A stretch of 63,584 nucleotides of DNA, from positions 1-63,584 of IMG/VR virus record IMGVR_UViG_3300013307_000021, one strand, 5' to 3'. The translations under genes and the position numbers were made by a program. The DNA is from a virus. Positions 32,449-40,554 of this stretch are shown one piece after another (positions within the stretch are counted from its first letter, which is position 1; every line of letters starts with the position of its first letter). The notes under the pieces were generated by a model. The model searched no databases and had not been told where the DNA came from. It saw only the letters and a program-made list of their open reading frames with translations.

Positions 32449-34227
32449 TCAGAACTTCATATCGCCGCCAATGTTAGCGGGATTGCTAAAGTACTGCTCT
32501 TTGTCGTGCAGTGTAGCAGTTTTGATATCGTAGTAGAAGTTACCAGCCGCACCTGTCTCAGAAAACTCACGGTTTTTCAGGATGAAACAGTTTGTGGTGT
32601 TACGTTCAATAGGATCTTCCGCTGCTTTATCACGTTCCAGTGCAATAGTGATACCTGCACCTTTAGCCAAGAAGCTACTACCCATCGTATCATCTTCGGT
32701 GATGTGCTCGTTGTTACCATTGGCAGACTTCTTAACGTGAGAGATTACGATAATGGTGATGCCGTACTCTTTCATAATTCGTTTCAGCCAAGTAGCTAAC
32801 TCTTCTTGCTCACGAACATCCATACCAGACAGAAGATCCGAGTATGGATCAATGACCAGAATAGTTACGCCATAGTGAACAACCATCTCCAGCACTTTCT
32901 CTTTAACGCTCTCTACGCTAGCTCCACGGTCATCACACACAAAGAACTTAGGAGTGCCGTCTGGACGTTCGTAGAACGCACGGATGCGTTGCTCGTTGTC
33001 CATAAGAATAGCCTCACGCTCTTCTGGAGTCTTACGGTGCAGAGGAATATGCAAGTAAGAGGAAAGCAGGTTACGAGAGTATTTCTTGTATGTTGCTTCC
33101 AGAGACAGAATACCGAGAATGTCTTCTGGATGTTCCACAATAATGTGCTTCGTTACTTCGTTCACCAACAGAGTTTTACCAATACTGGTTTTAGCCAAAA
33201 TAACAGTAATCTCTTCTCGAACGAGTCCACCACCAAGCATATTTGCAGCAACCCGCATAAAGCCAGGTAGGGTGATAATCTGAGCATCCATACATTCAAG
33301 CGCTGCTTCGAACAGCATATTTGATGCATAAACACCAGCCGGAGTATACAGCTTAGACTTAAAGAACTGAGTCATAAAGTGATCTTTCTTACCGTCGATC
33401 AATGCCTGATTAGGATCTTTACAATCCAGAGTCATCACATAGACACGGTTACGAGGTAGCACTTTAACGCACTTCTCCATTGCCTCTTGACCAGCTTTAT
33501 CATTATCCAGACAGAGAATGATTTTCTTGAACTGATTCAAGAAGTTATACTGACTTTGCAACTGACGGTGCAGTGAAGTTTCACCACAAGTTCCTGATAC
33601 TACGGCAATCTCTGGGTATTTACCACCTGGATCGTTGTCTTTCAGAAGTTGAACTGCTGCAAGCTGGTCGTGCTCACCGCCAACAATCAGAATTGTACCG
33701 GAAGCATTGCGGTATTTGAACTGACCAAACAGATCACATTCTTTACCAGTTTCACCCAATGGGCCAGGGTGTGCAAACTCCTTCGGATGTTCACGAACTT
33801 TATAACCCGCGATCTCATATCCTTTGGTCACAGGGTAGTAGGTTCGATGGATACTGCCGTCACTGGCATACTCATAACGAACACCGAGAGGTTTTGAAAT
33901 ATCCTCACGAATGCCACGATAGTCTTTAGGGTGAGTACCAGTAATTTCTTTTAGTTTCTTGTGAATCTCTGCGTTGAATTCTCTTCCCACTATTTCTTCC
34001 TCTTCTTCTAATTCTTGACCATTTTCTCTTAACCATTTCTGGCTCGGGATCGTATATTCACAGGAGAAACAAAATCCTCCTTTATGCTCTTCATCACTAT
34101 CCAAGCCATACACCATAAGGTTATTGCCTGAACGATCCCTTCCCTTGCTTACACAACGAGGGCAAGCCTGATGCCCTTCTCTTGATAAATCAACTTCTAC
34201 GCCATACTTCTTAATGATGAAGCCCAT
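32449..34227 (-). CDS. Primase-helicase (T7 gp4-like)
   Basis: This 592-residue protein unites three domains. A zinc-binding domain with Cys-Pro-Arg-Cys (about 22) and Cys-Phe-Ser-Cys (about 52) reads the primer site. A Toprim primase core has Gly-Gly-Glu-His-Asp-Gln near 180 and Cys-Leu-Asp-Asn-Asp-Lys-Ala-Gly near 240. A DnaB-type helicase domain has a P-loop Thr-Ser-Ile-Gly-Lys-Thr near 345, a Walker B Val-Ile-Asp-Pro-Tyr-Ser near 440 and Ile-Ser-His-Val-Lys near 480. It unwinds the fork and lays primers for the polymerase just downstream. Confidence 0.93.
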   Translation of the reverse strand: MGFIIKKYGVEVDLSREGHQACPRCVSKGRDRSGNNLMVYGLDSDEEHKGGFCFSCEYTIPSQKWLRENGQELEEEEEIVGREFNAEIHKKLKEITGTHPKDYRGIREDISKPLGVRYEYASDGSIHRTYYPVTKGYEIAGYKVREHPKEFAHPGPLGETGKECDLFGQFKYRNASGTILIVGGEHDQLAAVQLLKDNDPGGKYPEIAVVSGTCGETSLHRQLQSQYNFLNQFKKIILCLDNDKAGQEAMEKCVKVLPRNRVYVMTLDCKDPNQALIDGKKDHFMTQFFKSKLYTPAGVYASNMLFEAALECMDAQIITLPGFMRVAANMLGGGLVREEITVILAKTSIGKTLLVNEVTKHIIVEHPEDILGILSLEATYKKYSRNLLSSYLHIPLHRKTPEEREAILMDNEQRIRAFYERPDGTPKFFVCDDRGASVESVKEKVLEMVVHYGVTILVIDPYSDLLSGMDVREQEELATWLKRIMKEYGITIIVISHVKKSANGNNEHITEDDTMGSSFLAKGAGITIALERDKAAEDPIERNTTNCFILKNREFSETGAAGNFYYDIKTATLHDKEQYFSNPANIGGDMKF

Positions 34228-34243
34228 TACTACTCCTTACTTA

Positions 34244-34513
34244 TTAAAATCCCTCATTATCGTACATAACGTTTTCAATAGCATCTTCACGAAGCTTACA
34301 TTGAAGTTCACGCATAAGTTCTTCCTTGGTCACAGTACCAGCCCAAGGCTTGCCGTTCTGACTCAGAGAGATAATATCGATAAAGAAACCACCCTGATAA
34401 TCCCAATCGCTGTCTACACAATAAGGATCTGGTGCATTATATTCACAAGCCACTTCAACTTGAATTCTCTCGCCCAGGTCAGTTTTATAATCAAAATCAT
34501 AAGTTACGTACAT
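34244..34513 (-). CDS. Unknown small protein
   Basis: This 89-residue acidic protein has a beta-rich N-terminal half and a helical C-terminus. It overlaps the stop of the glycosyltransferase gene upstream (TAATG). No family is recognised. Confidence 0.6.
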   Translation of the reverse strand: MYVTYDFDYKTDLGERIQVEVACEYNAPDPYCVDSDWDYQGGFFIDIISLSQNGKPWAGTVTKEELMRELQCKLREDAIENVMYDNEGF

Positions 34514-35460
34514 TAAAGCCCCTTAAAAATCTCACGACGAATATCATTCATCTTAGTTATGTTATAATGCTTGCGAACGTGTTCCGCTAAGCCTGCGCCA
34601 ATTTCTGCTGCAAAGTCTGGTGAAGTGTATAACTTAGAAGTCATATCTTCCCACTGAATATGATCATTAGCATACAGCAGATAATCGGAAAGTGATTCAT
34701 CCTCGTAGCAATCCACGGAAGTGCAGATGATAGGCAAACCCTTAGCGCCAGCCTCAAGAATTTTGAGGTTGCTTTTAGACCTGTTGAAGTTTGTATCTTC
34801 GAGAGGAGCTAATGCTGCTGAGTGACCGTCATAGGACTTCATATAGGAATCAAGAGTACGATGGTGCTCATACTTCGCGTAAGGTAGGATACTCTGTGAG
34901 ATATCCATCCACTCCCGCTTAGAAATAGGCTCTGATGCGTCTGTCTTGTATCCACACACAGTTAACCTGTCACCTAAATCTGGGAGTTCTCTTAAGTCAT
35001 TTTTGTGTGTCTCACTACCTGCCCATACGAAGAATGATTTCGAGGTTTTATCAGTAGAGAGTGTAAACCCTTTTTCATCAAAAGGCAAGCCATTTGGTAC
35101 AACAAACACATTTTTATTATACTGAGAAAACTCTTCTGCTAGTCGAGCAGTAGTTGTCAACACAGCATCGCTGTTTTGCATACACCAGATCAGCTCATTC
35201 TTAACTCCTGACTCAAATACATTCCACAGAACGTGGTCAATAGGTAACTCCATAGAGTCATCTAGATCCATAACTATCTTGAATCCAGCTTGACGAAGCT
35301 TATTGATTCCTTCCCTGCCGTGAGTAGGCAAGCCGTTAAAGATGTAAATATCTGATTTAGCGGTGAAGTTATCACCCGTCAGATAAGGAAGGTAAATTCG
35401 ATGATAATCGCAAATACTTTGGTCAGCACCGCCGCGATCATCTACTAAAATCTTTGCCAT
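34513..35460 (-). CDS. Glycosyltransferase, GT-B/GT4-like (second copy)
   Basis: This 315-residue protein is a clear paralogue of the next gene upstream. Shared features are Cys-Asp-Tyr-His-Arg near the N-terminus, Asp-Leu-Asp-Asp near residue 60, Pro-Asn-Gly-Leu-Pro-Phe-Asp near 125, and Ser-Asn-Leu-Lys-Ile-Leu-Glu-Ala-Gly-Ala-Lys-Gly near 230. The last resembles the nucleotide-sugar-binding Glu-x7-Glu region of GT4 enzymes. It should move a sugar to a phage or host acceptor. Acceptor unknown. Confidence 0.75.
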   Translation of the reverse strand: MAKILVDDRGGADQSICDYHRIYLPYLTGDNFTAKSDIYIFNGLPTHGREGINKLRQAGFKIVMDLDDSMELPIDHVLWNVFESGVKNELIWCMQNSDAVLTTTARLAEEFSQYNKNVFVVPNGLPFDEKGFTLSTDKTSKSFFVWAGSETHKNDLRELPDLGDRLTVCGYKTDASEPISKREWMDISQSILPYAKYEHHRTLDSYMKSYDGHSAALAPLEDTNFNRSKSNLKILEAGAKGLPIICTSVDCYEDESLSDYLLYANDHIQWEDMTSKLYTSPDFAAEIGAGLAEHVRKHYNITKMNDIRREIFKGL

Positions 35461-35474
35461 AGGTTCCTCTTGTG

Positions 35475-35490
35475 AAGGGCCGAAGCCCTT
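35475..35490 (-). repeat. AAGGGC-TTCG-GCCCTT intergenic hairpin, copy
   Basis: The same perfect hairpin as at 29688-29703 lies between the two GT-B genes. As there, it begins on the TAA stop codon of the upstream gene and ends just before the next ribosome site. Confidence 0.75.
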
Positions 35491-36499
35491 ATTTTAAACT
35501 CTCATATACCTGACGTCTTAGCTCATTAGCATCGTCCAGGTTGTAATGTAATCGAACGTGTTCGGCTAGTGCTAATCCTCTGTCTTCACAGTAGGCAGGA
35601 TTTTTAATGTACCGATTCAATTCCTGTTCCCACTCCCACGTTTTGCTTGCGTAATCTACGAAAGGTTCATCGATAGGATTAAAATAGGGTAAAACTTTGG
35701 AACAGATAATTGGTATCCCTTTTGCACCAGCTTCTAAGATCTTCAAGTTCGACTTGCACCGATTAAACTCGTTATCGATAAGAGGAGCTATCGCCAGGCG
35801 ATGTGTATCGTACACCTGCATATAGTTCTTAATGTCAGCTACAGCAGGCACAAGATTAACACCTTCAAAGGTATTCTTGATCTTCAACCACTCCTGAGCA
35901 GACATTTCCTTATGAGTTCCCTTAGCAACCTTATCGATATTTTCATAACCTGCCAAAGTAAGCAAGCTATAATCTTCCATTGCCCAAGTAACTACTTGTA
36001 GGTCGTCAGCGTGGGAAGCTCCACCCGCCCATACAACAGGTGTGCCAGAAGATTTATCGGTGCTGAGTGTAAACTGACTCTTATCAAAAGGCAAAGCATT
36101 TCTGATAACAACAATGTTACGATGATAAGGTCTCAACTTAGCCGCTAGAAGCTCTGTAGTGACCGTCACAACGTCTGCGTAGCTAAGGAATGCAATCGCC
36201 TGTTCTTCAAAGTTATGCGCTCTGAATGTCTCATAGAGGTAATGAGAAGGGTCTAACTCAAAGAAGTCATCCCAATCCACGATAATCTTAACACCATCTG
36301 CTTTCATTCGTTTCAACATAGCAATACCACCACCGAACATACGGTTGAATACGAGGATGTTTGCTTGAGGGCTAAACACTGCTTCGTTATCATATAGAGG
36401 CATTGTCACACGATGATAATCACAGCTACTGTTTGGTTTCAAATCTAGGAGAAGATCAAATTCCTTGGGCTTCTTCGTAAGACCAATATGTTTTTCCAT
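35489..36499 (-). CDS. Glycosyltransferase, GT-B/GT4-like (first copy)
   Basis: This 336-residue protein has the same layout as its downstream paralogue: Cys-Asp-Tyr-His-Arg near residue 30, Asp-Trp-Asp-Asp-Phe near 76, an Asn-Ala-Leu-Pro-Phe-Asp segment near 135, and Ser-Asn-Leu-Lys-Ile-Leu-Glu-Ala-Gly-Ala-Lys-Gly near 245. It starts 44 bases inside the end of the upstream GT-A gene, with GGAGG upstream. Tandem duplication within a glycosylation cluster is the simplest origin. Confidence 0.75.
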   Translation of the reverse strand: MEKHIGLTKKPKEFDLLLDLKPNSSCDYHRVTMPLYDNEAVFSPQANILVFNRMFGGGIAMLKRMKADGVKIIVDWDDFFELDPSHYLYETFRAHNFEEQAIAFLSYADVVTVTTELLAAKLRPYHRNIVVIRNALPFDKSQFTLSTDKSSGTPVVWAGGASHADDLQVVTWAMEDYSLLTLAGYENIDKVAKGTHKEMSAQEWLKIKNTFEGVNLVPAVADIKNYMQVYDTHRLAIAPLIDNEFNRCKSNLKILEAGAKGIPIICSKVLPYFNPIDEPFVDYASKTWEWEQELNRYIKNPAYCEDRGLALAEHVRLHYNLDDANELRRQVYESLK

Positions 36500-37136
36500 T
36501 TCTCACGTCCTCCAGAGATTGATTGTATTCCTGAATGTTCTGCGATACACCTTCTTCCTTTGCTTCCTTTGTCATATTAACGAACGGGCTTGGATTGTTA
36601 CCGAAAACATCGTCAGGATGAATATAAGCCATTACACGAACGGGACAAGGGAACCCAAAAATACCTTGATTCAGCTTATTAGACCGTTGAAGCTCTTGGA
36701 TACGGAATGCGTACTCAGTGTCTTCAAATCCATAAGCATTGGTAAATCTACGGTAGTATCCTGCTGTTTCGATTAGCTTACGTGAATACAAAGCAAACTG
36801 GACTAAGCATTGACCAAAAGCAAGAATCTCTCCACCATTACCACACACGATAGGATCTTTAAAATACTCCGGCATACCGAAGAAATCCCATCCCTCTTTA
36901 GCTTGGTTAACAAAGTAATCTTGCCAGCCCTGCATCACAGGTCTAACGTCATCATCAAAGATAAACCAATAGTCACAACCCTGATCGTAGAAACTTTTCA
37001 TCAAATAGTTTCTGCCGAAGGATGCACCTTTTCGTTCTGTGTCTTCGAACACTTCAAACACATCCCCCTCTCGAAGGAGATAATCTGGGATTGGCCTTTT
37101 GCCAACAGTAATAACCCCAATACCAATTTTACTCAT
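36456..37136 (-). CDS. Glycosyltransferase, GT-A-like
   Basis: This 226-residue protein has an N-terminal nucleotide-binding-like fold, Phe-Asp-Asp-Asp-Val (a DxD metal-binding motif, about residue 68) and Gly-Phe-Glu-Asp-Thr-Glu (about 146), the common Glu-Asp active-site pattern of GT2/GT-A enzymes. ATG 37136 follows AGGAGAG and overlaps the stop of the gene upstream. It is part of a run of four glycosyltransferase genes read toward lower coordinates. Confidence 0.75.
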   Translation of the reverse strand: MSKIGIGVITVGKRPIPDYLLREGDVFEVFEDTERKGASFGRNYLMKSFYDQGCDYWFIFDDDVRPVMQGWQDYFVNQAKEGWDFFGMPEYFKDPIVCGNGGEILAFGQCLVQFALYSRKLIETAGYYRRFTNAYGFEDTEYAFRIQELQRSNKLNQGIFGFPCPVRVMAYIHPDDVFGNNPSPFVNMTKEAKEEGVSQNIQEYNQSLEDVRNGKTYWSYEEAQGI

Positions 37137-37716
37137 TAAACTCTCCTGGTGTATATATTTTAGAGAAGTCTTGGCAATGCATAAGGTGGCTGATAGCACG
37201 TTGAGGATCTTCTGCACCTAAACGGTATAAGTGAAATATATAGATCCCTCTGGCAATACCTAACCGCTTACCTGCCTTTTTCAACTTCTCGGACAGGATG
37301 ATATCAAACTGAATAGATTTCTCTTCAATCTGAAACTCTTCCCATAATGATTTTCTGAACAGTAAGAACATACCTGCTAGCACTTGAACTTTCGGTACTT
37401 CCTCCAGGGTTAATCCGTGCTCTTGATATGCCTGGGCAGCGCGATCCATATGGAATAAAATATCTGGGTTTTCACTTCTTCTGCGGTCGAACAGTTGATA
37501 CGTCCCACCTAAGCGATTCGTTGCACATCCAATGAGGTCGTAGTCAGGATCAGATGCGACAATCTCTTCAATCCAAGCTCCTTGTTGAGGTAACAGAAAC
37601 ATTGTATCTGTATCTCGCAGGCAGATCCAAGAGTCATCAGTAAGGCTTTTAATCGTTTCGTTAATTGCTTTGCCGATATCCCCTGTGTGATAGGGAGTGA
37701 TGTGATAAATACTGAT
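37129..37716 (-). CDS. Glycosyltransferase, GT2-like, with a non-canonical start
   Basis: The frame from 37716 encodes about 195 residues: Ile-Ser-Ile-Tyr-His-Ile-Thr-Pro-Tyr, then Leu-Arg-Asp-Thr-Asp-Thr (DxD-like), and a C-terminal half with Met-Phe-Leu-Leu-Phe-Arg. The first ATG (37602) would remove the nucleotide-binding half and the DxD motif. The only good ribosome site (AGGAGG, 37727-37722) lies five bases before ATC 37716, so initiation at ATC (or at ATT six bases on) is suggested. No ATG, GTG or TTG lies between the upstream in-frame stop and the conserved part. Confidence 0.65.
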   Translation of the reverse strand: MSIYHITPYHTGDIGKAINETIKSLTDDSWICLRDTDTMFLLPQQGAWIEEIVASDPDYDLIGCATNRLGGTYQLFDRRRSENPDILFHMDRAAQAYQEHGLTLEEVPKVQVLAGMFLLFRKSLWEEFQIEEKSIQFDIILSEKLKKAGKRLGIARGIYIFHLYRLGAEDPQRAISHLMHCQDFSKIYTPGEFNE

Positions 37717-37727
37717 AAGTTCCTCCT

Positions 37728-37746
37728 GTGAGAATGTGGAGGATTA
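37728..37746 (-). repeat. Hairpin before the GT2-like gene
   Basis: GTGGAGG and CCTCCAC are perfect complements around a five-base GTAAT loop, just upstream of the AGGAGG ribosome site of the 37129-37716 gene. It could regulate or stabilise that leader. Confidence 0.6.
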
Positions 37747-37809
37747 CCCTCCACTTCTTAATACTAACACCGAATGGTGCTTATGTGAAATAGATTTTAC
37801 CTATTAATC

Positions 37810-37983
37810 TTAGGTTCGAGACTTAAGCTCAGTTAGGACATTGATTAATAACATCCTTTCATCTTCAAGAGAAGCGCCTAACTCTCTGACATTATCTGTA
37901 GCCACGTCACGCAGCTTGATCAGCTTGTCAGTTGAGATATCACTCAGGTCATCCCAACGGCTTACTACTTTACCATCCTTCAT
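37810..37983 (-). CDS. Small helical protein of unknown function
   Basis: This 57-residue charged, helical protein starts within the 3' end of the zinc-ribbon-like gene (overlap 14 bases). Composition looks like a genuine soluble protein, with two Leu-rich helices. No family is recognised. Confidence 0.6.
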   Translation of the reverse strand: MKDGKVVSRWDDLSDISTDKLIKLRDVATDNVRELGASLEDERMLLINVLTELKSRT

Positions 37984-38188
37984 TTTCAACAGCCCCCGCT
38001 ACTTTCATTGCACATTCTTTACACAGCCCTTGAGACTGATTCTTCTCGAAGCTCAGGAAAGGATCGTAAGGCTTCTTTCTGCTGTCGTGGATCGTATCTT
38101 TCAGGCAATTTACACACAGATACTTTTTCACTGTAAACTTTTCAACCTTTTGTTTCTTGTTGAAGTCAACCTTGATTACGTCACCCAT
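37970..38188 (-). CDS. Zinc-ribbon-like small protein
   Basis: This 72-residue basic protein has Cys-Val-Asn-Cys (about residue 25) and Cys-Lys-Glu-Cys (about residue 56), a likely four-Cys zinc site. The start chosen is ATG 38188 after GGGAGGTACACTA. It could bind nucleic acid, but no family is recognised. Confidence 0.65.
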   Translation of the reverse strand: MGDVIKVDFNKKQKVEKFTVKKYLCVNCLKDTIHDSRKKPYDPFLSFEKNQSQGLCKECAMKVAGAVENEGW

Positions 38189-38475
38189 TAGTGTACCTCC
38201 CGATAGATGGCTGGCTGAGCAGCGGTAATACCCGTATGTAGGGCTTCTTTGTTTTCTGTGTAGAGTTTCCAGTACTCCATACATACTGACAGAGATAGCA
38301 TAACATATTCATCCCGTTCGATGTATTCAATCTTCCACAGAATGTCTTCATCTTCCAGTTTTAACCCGAACACTGGTAGCATACGCTCCAAGTTACAGCG
38401 AGATTGGAACACTTCTTCTTCTGTCATCCCATTAACTAGCACGTTTGCCACTACAGAGGTATCAAGTAATTCCAT
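38188..38475 (-). CDS. Unknown protein
   Basis: This 95-residue acidic protein with a Leu/Val-rich N-terminus and a helical body lies just downstream of the cell-wall hydrolase gene and overlaps the zinc-ribbon gene by one base. No family is recognised. Confidence 0.6.
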   Translation of the reverse strand: MELLDTSVVANVLVNGMTEEEVFQSRCNLERMLPVFGLKLEDEDILWKIEYIERDEYVMLSLSVCMEYWKLYTENKEALHTGITAAQPAIYREVH

Positions 38476-38485
38476 TATTTATCTC

Positions 38486-38965
38486 CTATTTGTAAAACTG
38501 ATGTTCTTTGTATCTGTACACCATCACCATATCACGTTGCCAATGGGTACGTACAGTTCTTTTCTTGAAATATGTTGCCCCTTTAGTAGGGTCAGCGGCT
38601 TTTCTTACCTCTGGAAAGTTTGCATCAAGATACAAAAGCTTTTTTGCTAACGTTCTTGCGTCTTCCCAGCTCTCTTTGTCATACGCACGGAAAGATCCGG
38701 CTTGAGTATAAGAGAATTGCCCTCTTTGAAACAACACACCTTTAACACTATCTGGGAAAGTAGCATTGTCAGTTCTGTTTATCACAACATTACCGACTGC
38801 ATTCATTCCTTTTTTACCTTGGCTTCTACTTTCAGCATACATTGCACAAGCTAACATATCTACTTTATTGTCATTTCTTGTACATTTATGTGATACAGAA
38901 GCTTTTGCATCAACACCTGGAGATACTACAGCAAGAGTTAATGCAAGTAAAGGCGCTACTAGCAT
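38486..38965 (-). CDS. Secreted cell-wall hydrolase (SleB/Hydrolase_2 family)
   Basis: This 159-residue protein has an N-terminal signal-like hydrophobic stretch (about residues 1-20) and a SleB-type core. Tyr-Ala-Glu-Ser-Arg-Ser-Gln-Gly-Lys-Lys-Gly (catalytic Glu about 46) is followed by Val-Val-Ile-Asn-Arg, then Gln-Phe-Ser-Tyr near 82. SleB-like enzymes cut peptidoglycan glycan strands. With no other lysin in the window it is the endolysin candidate; an exported (SAR- or Sec-) route is implied by the leader. Start ATG 38965 follows AAAGGAGAG. Confidence 0.82.
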   Translation of the reverse strand: MLVAPLLALTLAVVSPGVDAKASVSHKCTRNDNKVDMLACAMYAESRSQGKKGMNAVGNVVINRTDNATFPDSVKGVLFQRGQFSYTQAGSFRAYDKESWEDARTLAKKLLYLDANFPEVRKAADPTKGATYFKKRTVRTHWQRDMVMVYRYKEHQFYK

Positions 38966-39021
38966 TTTTTTCTCTCCTTTCAGGGGGTTTAACAATCTAG
39001 CCTCCTATATTTCGAGAGTGC

Positions 39022-39050
39022 ATTCTAACACTAACGACTACATAAAGCAA
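39022..39050 (-). promoter_or_regulatory. Sigma-70-like promoter before the hydrolase gene
   Basis: On the minus strand TTGCTT (39050-39045) and TAGAAT (39027-39022) are 17 bases apart, between the TTCG hairpin and the hydrolase gene. Confidence 0.6.
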
Positions 39051-39066
39051 AGGGGCCGAAGCCCCT
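39051..39066 (-). terminator. GGGGC-TTCG-GCCCC hairpin after the TerD gene
   Basis: AGGGGC-TTCG-GCCCCT, read on the minus strand, is followed by TTTGCTTT. It is a likely terminator of the Ter-type genes and belongs to the recurrent TTCG-hairpin set. Confidence 0.7.
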
Positions 39067-39075
39067 CTTTAATTC

Positions 39076-39675
39076 TTATTCAAACCAATCTTCTGAGGCA
39101 CCGAAGGCGGTGAATGCATCCAGAATGCTACCATTCTTGCCTGCACCGACACCTACGAGATCCCAGCCACCTGCGTCTGAACGTTTCAGAGAGGCTACGT
39201 GGATGATACTGCGTCCAGCGTGTTCTTTCTCCAGGAAGTTGAAGTCCAGTACGGTTTCGTTGGTCTCCATATTCACCAGTTCCAGCAGACCAGAGGTTGC
39301 GTTACCGAAGGTCAGGGTGTCTGAATCATCATCGATGGTCAGAACAAATGGGATCTCAGTAACATCTTCTGGCAGGGTTTCCAGGTTGATATCAATGGTC
39401 TCAAAGTCGCCAGTACCGTCACGAACATCACCGCCGTAGAACACTGAACGGCTCGGGTCAAAGCCATTCGTAGGGGCATAGAACACGATGTGTCGAACAT
39501 CAATAACTTCTGGATAACCTTTTGCATCAGTACGGCACAGCAGGGCTGAACAGTCCAGATCCAGCTTCACATCAGAAGTCCAGTTAAAGCGCATCAGAAT
39601 CTTTTTCAGCAGCGGAGCTACTTTGCGCAGTGATACTTTTTCAGAGTTACCTTTTTTCAGTGATACCTTAGCCAT
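39076..39675 (-). CDS. TerD-domain stress protein
   Basis: This 199-residue protein has a beta-sandwich TerD core. Visible are Asp-Leu-Asp-Cys-Ser near residue 39, an acidic Asp-Gly-Thr-Gly-Asp region near 87, Val-Leu-Thr-Ile-Asp-Asp-Asp near 110, and a C-terminal Gly-Gly-Trp-Asp-Leu-Val-Gly-Val-Gly end. TerD proteins bind calcium via such acids and take part in tellurite resistance and envelope stress in bacteria. The N-terminal Val-Ser-Leu-Lys-Lys is shared with the next gene. It is the last gene of the Ter-type module. Confidence 0.85.
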   Translation of the reverse strand: MAKVSLKKGNSEKVSLRKVAPLLKKILMRFNWTSDVKLDLDCSALLCRTDAKGYPEVIDVRHIVFYAPTNGFDPSRSVFYGGDVRDGTGDFETIDINLETLPEDVTEIPFVLTIDDDSDTLTFGNATSGLLELVNMETNETVLDFNFLEKEHAGRSIIHVASLKRSDAGGWDLVGVGAGKNGSILDAFTAFGASEDWFE

Positions 39676-39709
39676 TCTATGTTCTCCTTATCTATTAATG
39701 TTTGTTTAA

Positions 39710-40492
39710 TTACTTAGCTACAGACTGTACGTTGTGTGCATCGCACCAATCTTTGAACTTACCTTTGAGAAGTTCATCATACAGTTGTTCGTCTGGTAAG
39801 TCAAGACTTTCTACCGAAATAAAGTCAACATTCGGGAAGTCTTTAGCCAGACCTTTCAGGCTACGGAAGCTGCTGCTACCCACACCCACCATAAACCAGA
39901 ACACCGGAGTGTTAATATTGCGTGAAAGCAGGCTACGAACGGTGGAGTCGTCAGTGTTCTCGCCGTCAGTCTGGAACAACACCATTGCTGGCATCATATT
40001 CTCAGGATCTTCGTAAATAGTCTGAGTTGTGCTGATAGTGACAGTTTCAGTTTTACCCAGAAGCTTACCGAAGAAACCACCTTTAGGGCGAACTTCTTGT
40101 GAATGACTTACTTCATTACGACTTACTTTACCGAAGTATGAACCGTAAATGTCATTCATTACTGGTGCATATGCAGTGCCGCCAGAGATTGAAATACCGC
40201 CCATACAGTTGCCAACATAATCAGCGTAAACATCAGCGGTTGCTGGTGGAAGCTCACGGAAACCGTGGTCAAATGCCCACATATCAATCTCTTCGTTATC
40301 ATCAAACAGCACACCAAAAGGTAGCAGTTTACCAACAAACTCACTCATAACACCACTACGATACAGACTTTGCATACTGCCGGAAATATCCAAGGCACTT
40401 GCTACACGCAACATCAGACGATCACCTAAACCTGCTTTTTTCAGGGACACTTTCAGTGTTTCGCTACGTTTCTTAAGGGATACTTTTGCCAT
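39710..40492 (-). CDS. vWA-domain protein of the Ter family (TerF/TerY-like)
   Basis: This 260-residue protein has a von Willebrand A domain with the MIDAS motif Asp-Ile-Ser-Gly-Ser (about residue 35), a Thr in Gly-Gly-Thr-Ala-Tyr near 106 and Gln-Thr-Asp-Gly-Glu-Asn near 174. The start repeats Val-Ser-Leu-Lys-Lys twice, as in TerD-type proteins. Such TerF-like proteins are thought to hold metal-dependent complexes together in Ter stress systems. A promoter at 40526-40554 precedes it. Confidence 0.85.
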   Translation of the reverse strand: MAKVSLKKRSETLKVSLKKAGLGDRLMLRVASALDISGSMQSLYRSGVMSEFVGKLLPFGVLFDDNEEIDMWAFDHGFRELPPATADVYADYVGNCMGGISISGGTAYAPVMNDIYGSYFGKVSRNEVSHSQEVRPKGGFFGKLLGKTETVTISTTQTIYEDPENMMPAMVLFQTDGENTDDSTVRSLLSRNINTPVFWFMVGVGSSSFRSLKGLAKDFPNVDFISVESLDLPDEQLYDELLKGKFKDWCDAHNVQSVAK

Positions 40493-40519
40493 TCTTATTT
40501 CTCCTTCTTTGTGGTTAGT

Positions 40520-40554
40520 GGGGTAAGCTTAACTCACCCCGTTCTCTGTGTCAA
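40520..40554 (-). promoter_or_regulatory. Promoter with inverted repeat before the vWA/TerD genes
   Basis: TTGACA (40554-40549) and TAAGCT (40531-40526) are 17 bases apart. The TGA stop of the upstream gene lies inside the -35 box. GGGGTAAG (40520-40527) and CTCACCCC (40533-40540) form an imperfect inverted repeat (one G-T pair) over the -10 region. Confidence 0.7.

Noticed and set aside
37509-37754. An 81-codon frame overlapping the GT2-like gene start
   Set aside because: It overlaps the conserved glycosyltransferase frame for most of its length and shows no family pattern; the AGGAGG site falls inside it, not before it.
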